Notes under the pieces: model-generated
Seen by the model: only the letters and a program-made list of their open reading frames with translations
Databases searched by the model: none
What the model was told of the DNA's origin: nothing
Position numbers and translations under genes: made by a program
Shown: piece by piece, positions 1 through 5,062 of the stretch
Layout of the letters: every line of letters starts with the position of its first letter
How positions within the stretch are numbered: position 1 is the stretch's first letter
Assembly (NCBI GenBank): GCA_025923975.1
Contig: JAICEV010000280.1
Span: 1 to 5,062 of the forward strand
Length of the DNA: 5,062 nucleotides
Origin: Propionibacteriaceae bacterium
GTDB lineage: Bacteria; Actinomycetota; Actinomycetes; Propionibacteriales; Propionibacteriaceae
Direction of reading: 5' to 3'

Positions 1-1239
1 AACCTGGCGATGATCAGCGACACTGTGCGGCATCTGCGTTCTGAAGGCCAGCGGGTCTTCGTCGACTGCGAGCACTTCTTTGACGGATACCGCGAGAATC
101 CGGCGTACGCGCTGGAGGTAGTCCGCACCGCAGCCGAGGCAGGTGCGGAGGTCGTCGTGCTCTGCGACACGAACGGCGGCATGCTGCCGCCGTGGATCGG
201 CGAGATCGTGACGGCCGCGAGCGAGCTCGGCGTCCCGCTCGGCATCCACACCCACAACGACACGGGCTGTGCCGTCGCCAACACACTGGCCGCGGTCGAT
301 GCCGGCGTCATGCACGTGCAGGGAACCGTGAACGGCTACGGGGAGCGAACTGGTAACGCGGAGTTGCTCTCGATAGTCGCCAACCTCGAACTCAAGTACG
401 GCTGGCCGCTGCTTCCGGCCGGCTCGCTGCGGGAGGCGACGCGCCTCGCGCACGAAATCGCAGAGGTGACGAACGTGCCACCAAGCGCTCGTCAGCCTTA
501 TGTTGGTCTGTCGTCGTTCGCTCACAAGGCGGGGCTGCATGCCAGCGCGATCAAAGTGGATCCCAACCTCTACCAGCACATCGACCCGGCCATTGTCGGC
601 AACGACATGCGAATGCTCGTTTCCGATATGGCGGGTCGGGCGAACATCCAGATCAAGGGAGAGGAACTGGGATTCGACCTGTCCGACCGCGAGCTTGCGG
701 CTCGGATCACCGACCGGGTGAAAGACGCTGAAGCAGCCGGGTACACCTACGAGGCGGCGGACGCCAGCTTCGAGCTGCTGTTGCGGCGGGAGCTAGGGCA
801 GCTGACGGAGTACTTCACGGTGCATTCCTGGCGCGTCTTCACCCAGTCGACGCATGGCGAAGAGACCGATACCGAATGCACCGTACGGCTGACGGCCAAG
901 GGCCAGAGTCAGCGCGTGGTGGGGGAGGGCAACGGTCCAGTCAACGCTCTCGACCAGGCCCTACGCAATGCGCTGCTCCCGGCCTACCTTGCCGTCGAGA
1001 AGTTTGAGCTCATCGACTACAAAGTCCGGATCCTTGAGCAAGGCCACGGCACGGATGCGACGGTACGCGTGCTCATCGAGACCACCGACGGCCTCAGCGC
1101 GTGGACAACGGTCGGAGTCGGTCAAAACATCATTGAGGCCTCCTGGGAGGCTCTCTGCGACGCCTATCTCTACGGCCTCATCCACGCCGACGATGAAGTA
1201 GGGGCGGACGCGGCCGTCATGTCACTCGGCCGAGGATGA
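1..1239 (+). CDS. cimA: (R)-citramalate synthase, CimA type (5'-truncated by window edge)
   Basis: The frame is open from base 1 (N-L-A-M-I...) to TGA at 1237-1239, giving 412 visible codons. Family members are roughly 520-550 residues, so about 120 N-terminal residues, including the usual DTTLRDG start of the barrel, lie off the left edge; the ATG at 10 is internal. The protein is an acyltransferase of the HMGL-like / 2-isopropylmalate synthase family. CimA condenses pyruvate with acetyl-CoA to citramalate, the threonine-independent route to isoleucine, in the cytoplasm. Counting from visible codon 1, I see DCEHFFDGY (22-30), the metal-binding HTHND (83-87) and GYGERTGNA (112-120), typical of this family. 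From about residue 260 to 400 comes the C-terminal regulatory domain (LeuA dimer type, GEGNGPVNALDQAL), which in relatives binds the feedback amino acid. The LeuA2/CimA subgroup is favoured over true LeuA because of the DCEHFFDGY segment and overall resemblance. Exact substrate is inferred. The 3' end overlaps deoA tail to tail by 23 bases. Confidence 0.9.
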   Translation, partial: NLAMISDTVRHLRSEGQRVFVDCEHFFDGYRENPAYALEVVRTAAEAGAEVVVLCDTNGGMLPPWIGEIVTAASELGVPLGIHTHNDTGCAVANTLAAVDAGVMHVQGTVNGYGERTGNAELLSIVANLELKYGWPLLPAGSLREATRLAHEIAEVTNVPPSARQPYVGLSSFAHKAGLHASAIKVDPNLYQHIDPAIVGNDMRMLVSDMAGRANIQIKGEELGFDLSDRELAARITDRVKDAEAAGYTYEAADASFELLLRRELGQLTEYFTVHSWRVFTQSTHGEETDTECTVRLTAKGQSQRVVGEGNGPVNALDQALRNALLPAYLAVEKFELIDYKVRILEQGHGTDATVRVLIETTDGLSAWTTVGVGQNIIEASWEALCDAYLYGLIHADDEVGADAAVMSLGRG

Positions 1240-2521
1240 GGGGCTGCTCCTCTGGAGCACTATCGCCAATTTCGTACGCCGTGGCGAGTGCCTCGTGGGC
1301 GCGGCCGAACTGTTCCGGTGTGTCGGTGTGCAAAGTGATCAACGGCTGACCCCCTCGTACTTGCAGACCGGGCTTGGCGTGCAGGACGACCCCGGCACCC
1401 GGTTGCACAGCATGCTCCTTGCGGGTTCGACCGGCTCCTAGCCGCCAGGCCGCCTCACCCACTGCTCGGGCGTCCAGCGACTGCAGAATGCCGTCGCGCT
1501 CAGCCGTGATCACATCGGTCTCCCGTGCGACTGGGAGATCGGCATCAGGATCGCCGCCCTGCGCTTTGATCATGGAACGCCAGACGTCCATGGCTGCACC
1601 AGAAGCCAGCAAGTCGACCGGATCATGATCATCGCGCCCAACAGCAGCGATCATCTCCCGAGCCAGTGCCACGGTCAGCTCTACCACGTCGGAAGGCCCG
1701 CCACCAGCTAGCACTTCGACTGCTTCCGCCACCTCCAACGCGTTCCCAGCGGTTCGGCCTAGTGGCACCGACATTTCGGTAAGTAGCGCAACCGTGGTCA
1801 CCTTCTCAGCTCGACCGAGATCGACCATGATCTGCGCTAGCTCACGCGCAGATTCCAGGGTTTTCATGAAAGCGCCCGAGCCCACCTTGACATCCAGCAC
1901 CAGGGCACTGGCGCCCTCAGCGATCTTCTTGCTCATGATTGATGAGGCGATTAGTGGAATCGATTCCACAGTCCCGGTCACGTCTCGCAGTGCGTAGAGC
2001 TTTCTGTCTGCGGGCACCAGCCCGGGTCCGGGTGAGCAGATCACAGCGCCAACCTCCTCAAGCTGTCGCATCATCTCCTCGTTGCTCAGTGAAGCGCGCC
2101 AGCCAGGGATCGACTCAAGCTTGTCCAGCGTCCCACCCGTGTGGCCGAGCCCTCGACCGGACAGCTGTGGTACTGCGGCTCCACAGGCGGCGACCAGGGG
2201 GACCAATGGAAGCGTGATCTTGTCGCCGACCCCGCCGGTGGAGTGTTTGTCGACAGTCGGCCGGGAGAGGCCGGAGAAGTCCAGCCGTTCCCCCGAGTTG
2301 ATCATGGCCCGGGTCCAGCAGTCCAGCTCTTGTCGGCTTAGTCCACGAAAGAGCACCGCCATCGCGAGTGCGGCCATCTGCTCGTCAGCAATCTCATTCG
2401 CGGTGTACGCGGCGATTATCCAGTCGATCTGGGCCTCGCTCAGCTCACTGCCGTCGCACTTGGTTCGGATGATGTCGATGGCGTGGTGCGGAGTGTGCAA
2501 TGGGCCCGTGACGGTGACCAT
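1217..2521 (-). CDS. deoA: Thymidine / pyrimidine-nucleoside phosphorylase
   Basis: Complete 434-residue protein, the usual length for the family. It reversibly phosphorolyses thymidine (in some members also uridine or deoxyuridine) to the base and (deoxy)ribose 1-phosphate, a cytoplasmic nucleoside-salvage step. Counting from the ATG at 2521-2519, the order is an N-terminal helical domain (about 13-77, IIRTKCDG...DEQMAAL), the phosphate-binding KHSTGGVGDK (92-101), the family signature SGRGLGHTGGTLDKLE (121-136), a glycosyltransferase-3-like alpha/beta domain, and a C-terminal PYNP domain (about 350-420). H93, R179, S194 and K198 align, with a constant offset of 8, with E. coli DeoA H85, R171, S186 and K190, so the active site looks intact. 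The frame extends upstream to an ATG at 2578, but that adds 19 unrelated residues read antisense to the FAH gene. No ATG, GTG or TTG lies between, and the family's conserved part begins about 15 residues after the 2521 start, so 2521 is preferred. No Shine-Dalgarno precedes it. Thymidine versus broad pyrimidine specificity cannot be decided. No cdd, add, deoC or other salvage gene adjoins it. Confidence 0.93.
   Translation of the reverse strand: MVTVTGPLHTPHHAIDIIRTKCDGSELSEAQIDWIIAAYTANEIADEQMAALAMAVLFRGLSRQELDCWTRAMINSGERLDFSGLSRPTVDKHSTGGVGDKITLPLVPLVAACGAAVPQLSGRGLGHTGGTLDKLESIPGWRASLSNEEMMRQLEEVGAVICSPGPGLVPADRKLYALRDVTGTVESIPLIASSIMSKKIAEGASALVLDVKVGSGAFMKTLESARELAQIMVDLGRAEKVTTVALLTEMSVPLGRTAGNALEVAEAVEVLAGGGPSDVVELTVALAREMIAAVGRDDHDPVDLLASGAAMDVWRSMIKAQGGDPDADLPVARETDVITAERDGILQSLDARAVGEAAWRLGAGRTRKEHAVQPGAGVVLHAKPGLQVRGGQPLITLHTDTPEQFGRAHEALATAYEIGDSAPEEQPLILGRVT
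1225..1234. repeat. Perfect 10-bp palindrome in the convergent overlap
   Basis: CTCGGCCGAG is fully self-complementary and lies inside the 23 bases shared by the cimA and deoA 3' ends. Without a loop it is a poor RNA hairpin, so if meaningful it would be a protein-binding or DNA-level site. Ten-base palindromes arise by chance in GC-rich DNA, so it is recorded mainly for its location. Confidence 0.3.
1245..1259 (+). terminator. Weak candidate hairpin just after the cimA stop
   Basis: TGCTCC-TCT-GGAGCA is a perfect 6-bp inverted repeat with a 3-base loop, beginning 6 bases after the cimA TGA. It is not followed by a T tract, so it is at best a U-less terminator or an mRNA 3'-end stabiliser for cimA. 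A competing stem GAGGGG/CTCCTC (1238-1243 with 1247-1252, one G-U pair) overlaps it. The bases also encode the end of deoA on the other strand, so chance coding constraint is a fair alternative. Confidence 0.2.
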
Positions 2522-2534
2522 GACGGATAGGCTA
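2521..2534 (-). promoter_or_regulatory. Candidate -10 element and leaderless start for deoA
   Basis: Read on the minus strand, TAGCCT occupies 2534-2529 and is followed by seven bases (ATCCGTC) and then ATG at 2521. This is the spacing expected when transcription starts on the A of the start codon. There is no Shine-Dalgarno-like purine run upstream and no clear -35. The element overlaps the plus-strand TAGGCT by five base pairs. Inferred, not measured. Confidence 0.45.
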
Positions 2535-2540
2535 CTTCGG
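2528..2540 (+). promoter_or_regulatory. Candidate -10 element and leaderless start for the FAH-gltX operon
   Basis: TAGGCT at 2528-2533 fits the actinobacterial TANNNT -10 consensus. Six bases later comes the GTG at 2540, which would place the transcription start on the start codon and give a leaderless mRNA. No GGAGG-like ribosome site precedes the GTG; GGATAGG at 2525-2531 is a poor match. No recognisable -35 hexamer lies at the expected distance, which is common in this phylum. Inferred from spacing and sequence only. Confidence 0.45.
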
Positions 2541-3370
2541 TGCGTATTGCCCGTTTCGCCGCTGGCGGGGACCCCCAATACGGCATCGTGGAACTGGCTG
2601 ACGACGGTGGGCGCTACCCCGAAACGGTGTCGGTGTTGACCGGCGATCCGATGGCGATGTCGGTTCAGTTGACAGGGCAGCGCAAGGATCTCGACGGCGT
2701 CCGCCTACTCGCACCGGTCATCCCTCGCAGCAAGGTTGTCGGGGTCGGCCGTAACTACGCCGAGCATGCAGCCGAGATGGGCCAGGATGTCCCGGAGACG
2801 CCGCTCACGTTCTTCAAGCCAAACACCTCAGTCATTGGGCCTGGCGAGCCGATCGTTTATCCGGGTGCAAGTCGCCGGGTTGACTTCGAGGGCGAGCTAG
2901 CGGTCGTTATCGGCCGTATTTGCAAGGAGGTGCCAATCGCGCGGGTCCCTGAGGTGATCTTCGGCTATACCGTCGCTAATGACGTCACTGCCCGCGACCT
3001 GCAGAAGACCGATGGACAATGGGCTCGCGCGAAGGGCTACGACACCTTCTGTCCACTTGGCCCCTGGATCACCACGCACCAAGGACTCGAGGAGGTTGCC
3101 GCTTTAGCGATCCGCACTACGGTGGATGGCGAGTTGCGTCAGGACGGCAATACCAGTGACATGATCTTCAAGATTCCGGACTTGGTTGCCTACATCTCCT
3201 CATACACCACGCTGCTGCCCGGTGACGTGATCTTGACTGGTACGCCGGCGGGCGTCGGGCCGGTGCTGCCGGGACAGCAGGTCAGCGTCGAGGTCGAGGG
3301 CATCGGCACCCTTACCAACCCAATTGCCGGTACCCGACCAGAAGAGACATCGAAAGAGGCGGAGCAGTGA
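2540..3370 (+). CDS. Fumarylacetoacetate hydrolase (FAH) family protein
   Basis: Complete 276-residue protein from GTG at 2540 to TGA at 3368-3370. FAH-fold enzymes are cytoplasmic, Mg/Mn-dependent hydrolases, isomerases or decarboxylases acting on 2-oxo-acid or acylpyruvate substrates. Residues 1-60 form the short variable N-terminal part (MRIARF..., which matches typical starts of this subfamily and supports the GTG). The catalytic domain follows: VGVGRNYAEHAAEMG (67-81), FFKPNTSVIGPG (91-102), the metal ligands E117 and E119 in DFEGEL and D148 in NDVTARD, K165 in RAKGYDTFCPLGP, and LLPGDVILTGTPAGVGP near the C-terminus. It closely resembles the mycobacterial protein lying beside gltX (Rv2993c type). 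Such proteins are often annotated as 2-hydroxyhepta-2,4-diene-1,7-dioate isomerase, but no aromatic-catabolism gene is here. Acylpyruvase or oxaloacetate decarboxylase activity is equally possible, so no substrate is assigned. It shares GTGA with gltX downstream and so is probably co-transcribed and coupled with it. No Shine-Dalgarno precedes its start. Confidence 0.93.
   Translation: MRIARFAAGGDPQYGIVELADDGGRYPETVSVLTGDPMAMSVQLTGQRKDLDGVRLLAPVIPRSKVVGVGRNYAEHAAEMGQDVPETPLTFFKPNTSVIGPGEPIVYPGASRRVDFEGELAVVIGRICKEVPIARVPEVIFGYTVANDVTARDLQKTDGQWARAKGYDTFCPLGPWITTHQGLEEVAALAIRTTVDGELRQDGNTSDMIFKIPDLVAYISSYTTLLPGDVILTGTPAGVGPVLPGQQVSVEVEGIGTLTNPIAGTRPEETSKEAEQ
3353..3359 (+). promoter_or_regulatory. 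Ribosome binding site deciding the gltX start
   Basis: AAAGAGG lies inside the last codons of the FAH gene and ends 7 bases before GTG 3367, a normal Shine-Dalgarno spacing. A second purine patch, GGAG at 3361-3364, is too close to serve. The site supports starting gltX at the GTGA overlap rather than at the internal GTG 3433, and contrasts with the FAH and deoA starts, which lack such a site. Confidence 0.55.
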
Positions 3371-4965
3371 CGGAGGCCGACAGCAGAGGCCGAGACGACT
3401 CGGGTGTGCTCGGCGATATCGCGCCCGAGGAGGTGCGGGTCCGGTTTCCTCCGTCCCCAACTGGCAACCTGCACGTCGGCAACGTACGCAGTGCGCTGTT
3501 CAACTGGGTTTTCGCTAGGCACTACGGCGGTACGTTCGTGCTTCGGGTGGAGGACACCGACGCTGGACGCAATCTTGAGGAGTCGTACCAGGTCCTCTAC
3601 GACTCGCTTACCTGGCTGGGGCTGACCTGGGACGAGGGGCCATTGGTAGGCGGCCCATACGGTCCGTACATCCAGACCGAGCGTGGCGATATCTACCGCG
3701 ATGTGGTGAACAGGCTACTTGCGGCCAGGTTGGCGTACCGCTGCTACTGCACGCGGGAGGAAATCGAGGCTCGCGAAGCGGCCCGGCCGACGGGCGCGCC
3801 CTCAGGTTACGACGGCTTCTGCCGCAACCTGAGCGAGCAGCGGATCGCGGAGTTGGAAGCCATGTCGACGCCATCTGTGGTGCGGATGCGGGTGCCCGAT
3901 ACAGAGATCGCTTTCGATGACCTGGTTCGTGGGCCGGTGCGTTTCGCGGCCGCCCACGTGCCCGACTATGTCATCGTCCGCGGCAATGGCGAACCGCTCT
4001 ACACGCTGGTGAACCCGGTTGACGATTCGCTAATGAAGATCACTCATGTGCTCCGCGGTGAGGACCTGCTGCCATCCACCCCGCGCCAAATCGTGTTGTA
4101 CGACGCGCTCAGGCAGATCGGAGTAGGCAGCGGGCGTACTCCCATGTTCGGTCATCTGCCAACGGTGCTCGGCGAAGGTAACCGGCGATTGTCCAAGCGG
4201 GACAAGGGATCCGGTCTCGCCGAATATCAGCAGAAGGGCTATCTGCCCGAAGCCCTGCTGAATTATCTGGCGCTCCTGGGCTGGGGGATTGCTGAGGACC
4301 GGGACGTCTTCAGCATTTCGGAGATGGTAGAGGCCTTCGATATCCGACGAGTCAATGCCAGCCCAGCACGGTTCGATGCCAAGAAGTGCGAGGCCATCAA
4401 TGCTGCGCACATTCGGCTGCTTCCGCCGGCGGAGCTCACTGAGAACCTGGTGCCGTTCCTGGCCGCGGCCGGCCTGATCAGCCAGCCGCCACTGCCAGCA
4501 GAGCGCGACCGACTTGCCGCTGCAACCCCGCTGATCCAGGAGCGCATCAACACCCTCTCGGACACAGTTGGCCTGCTGGCCTTCTTGTTCCTGCCCGACG
4601 ACAAGATCACTATCGCCCCCGACGCCGGGCTCTCGGCTGACTCGACACCGACGCTGACGGCGGCCTACGAGGCACTGACTGTGGTGCCGGAATTCGATCA
4701 TGCCGCTGTGGAGTCGGCCCTACGAACGGCCCTGATCGACGATCTGGGGCTGAAACCGCGGCTGGCATTCGGGCCGGTGCGGGCAGCGGTCACCGGGAGC
4801 AGGATCTCACCGCCGCTGTTCGAGTCGATCGAGTTGCTCGGTCGGCAGTCCACACTGGCTCGGATTGCGGCTGCGTTGGCGGAGCTAGGGGAGCCGGCGT
4901 ACGCCGGATCGAGCCCGACGCGGGGCACGGCGCCCGCCTCGACAACGAACCATGTGAGACCGTGA
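3367..4965 (+). CDS. gltX: Glutamyl-tRNA synthetase (class I)
   Basis: Complete 532-residue protein, GTG at 3367 to TGA at 4963-4965. It charges tRNA-Glu with glutamate using ATP. In actinobacteria it commonly also mischarges tRNA-Gln for GatCAB amidation; whether this copy does so is not visible here. Residues 23-340 are the Rossmann catalytic domain: RFPPSPTGNLHVG with HVGN (36-39) as the HIGH motif, RVEDTD (60-65), YTLVNPVDD (212-220), RGED (230-233), and RLSKR (274-278) as the KMSKS motif. R26, S30, E62, Y212, N216 and R230 correspond to the glutamate-pocket residues R5, S9, E41, Y187, N191 and R205 of Thermus GluRS. C126, C128, Y148 and C152 form a likely zinc site. The rest is the helical anticodon-binding region. 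Residues 1-22 are an acidic extension before the conserved core. I keep GTG 3367 because AAAGAGG lies 7 bases upstream; a GTG at 3433 has its purine tract too close. It overlaps both neighbours by GTGA. Confidence 0.96.
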   Translation: MTEADSRGRDDSGVLGDIAPEEVRVRFPPSPTGNLHVGNVRSALFNWVFARHYGGTFVLRVEDTDAGRNLEESYQVLYDSLTWLGLTWDEGPLVGGPYGPYIQTERGDIYRDVVNRLLAARLAYRCYCTREEIEAREAARPTGAPSGYDGFCRNLSEQRIAELEAMSTPSVVRMRVPDTEIAFDDLVRGPVRFAAAHVPDYVIVRGNGEPLYTLVNPVDDSLMKITHVLRGEDLLPSTPRQIVLYDALRQIGVGSGRTPMFGHLPTVLGEGNRRLSKRDKGSGLAEYQQKGYLPEALLNYLALLGWGIAEDRDVFSISEMVEAFDIRRVNASPARFDAKKCEAINAAHIRLLPPAELTENLVPFLAAAGLISQPPLPAERDRLAAATPLIQERINTLSDTVGLLAFLFLPDDKITIAPDAGLSADSTPTLTAAYEALTVVPEFDHAAVESALRTALIDDLGLKPRLAFGPVRAAVTGSRISPPLFESIELLGRQSTLARIAAALAELGEPAYAGSSPTRGTAPASTTNHVRP

Positions 4966-5062
4966 CCAAGCCAAAGAAACCGTCCGTCCCGGCTCGGCCA
5001 AGCTCCAGGATCCGGAGCCGGTCCGGCAATCCGGCAGTGCGTGCCGGCGAGGCAGAACCGGC
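4962..5062 (+). CDS. Unrecognised ORF, N-terminal fragment cut by window edge
   Basis: A frame opens at GTG 4962, overlapping the gltX stop by GTGA, and stays open for 33 codons to the window end. The visible residues begin MTKPKKPSVPARPSSRIR and continue rich in Arg, Ser and Pro, with no hydrophobic segment, signal peptide or domain I can name. Such a basic, low-complexity head often precedes a folded domain or membrane region, but that is inference. The stop/start overlap is the same junction type as FAH-gltX and is the main reason to believe in it. No clear Shine-Dalgarno precedes the GTG (only a weak GTGAGA), so translation would depend on coupling to gltX. A HAD-family hydrolase or another short conserved gene often follows gltX in actinobacteria; nothing here tests that. 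The ATG at 4952 and the GTG at 4954 in this junction both run into stops at once. Confidence 0.6.
   Translation, partial: MTKPKKPSVPARPSSRIRSRSGNPAVRAGEAEP

Noticed and set aside
10..12. ATG at base 10 as the true cimA start
   Set aside because: The frame is open to base 1 with family-like residues (NLAM), and the family needs about 120 more N-terminal residues carrying catalytic motifs, so the gene begins outside the window.
2522..2578. Upstream ATG extension of deoA to 2578
   Set aside because: It adds 19 residues with no family resemblance, overlaps the FAH coding region antisense by 39 bases, and the family's conserved start fits ATG 2521.
2082..2639. 185-codon plus-strand frame across the deoA 5' half and the FAH start
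   Set aside because: It lies opposite well-conserved DeoA motifs and runs into the FAH start in another frame. The composition is Ser/Pro/Arg-rich and no domain is visible, so it is a shadow frame.
3433..3435. GTG inside gltX as an alternative start giving a protein without the extension
   Set aside because: The GAGGAGG next to it abuts the GTG and is too close for a ribosome site, while the 3367 GTG has AAAGAGG at 7 bases and forms a GTGA overlap.
3190..3522. Minus-strand frame over the FAH-gltX junction
   Set aside because: It is covered by two well-supported plus-strand genes, and its translation has no coherent domain.
4030..4701. 223-codon open frame on the minus strand inside gltX
   Set aside because: It is antisense to highly conserved GluRS sequence. 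Its translation is Ser/Arg/Gln-rich with no recognisable motif; long shadow frames are expected in GC-rich genes.
5010..5062. Repeated CCGG-type words at the right edge as a possible repeat or terminator
   Set aside because: The copies are irregular and short, sit in an open reading frame, and fit Arg/Ser/Pro/Gly codons in GC-rich DNA; no consistent unit or hairpin stands out.

Overview
The window looks like ordinary chromosomal DNA from a high-GC Gram-positive bacterium (Actinomycetota). The signs are GC-rich third codon positions, GTG starts on at least two genes, TGA on all four visible stops, 4-base GTGA stop/start overlaps, and proteins resembling actinobacterial families. The genus cannot be named from this stretch. 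I see no mobile element, CRISPR array, tRNA, rRNA or phage gene, and no intergenic stretch longer than 18 bases.

Layout: (1) bases 1-1239, plus strand, the C-terminal three quarters of a CimA-type (R)-citramalate synthase whose N-terminus lies off the left edge. (2) bases 1217-2521, minus strand, a complete pyrimidine-nucleoside (thymidine) phosphorylase, deoA. Its 3' end overlaps the cimA 3' end tail to tail by 23 bases. (3) bases 2540-3370, plus strand, a complete fumarylacetoacetate hydrolase (FAH) family protein, divergent from deoA with only 18 bases between the start codons. (4) bases 3367-4965, plus strand, a complete glutamyl-tRNA synthetase, gltX, overlapping the FAH gene by GTGA. 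(5) from 4962 to the right edge, the first 33 codons of an unrecognised gene, again overlapping by GTGA.

Functionally, FAH-gltX-downstream ORF reads as one translationally coupled operon. CimA (citramalate for isoleucine, or a related 2-isopropylmalate-synthase-like activity) near FAH and gltX recalls the actinobacterial leu/gltX neighbourhood (in Mycobacterium, FAH-gltX lies close to leuB and leuCD). The odd member is deoA, a nucleoside-salvage gene set in reverse orientation between cimA and FAH with no salvage partner visible.

The most interesting structure is the 18-base deoA/FAH start-to-start gap. It holds a near-symmetric TAGGCTA that can be read as a -10 element on both strands, each placed so that transcription would begin at or next to the start codon. 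This suggests a bidirectional promoter making two leaderless mRNAs. I found no clear previously undescribed biological system; the notable points concern gene packing and regulation.
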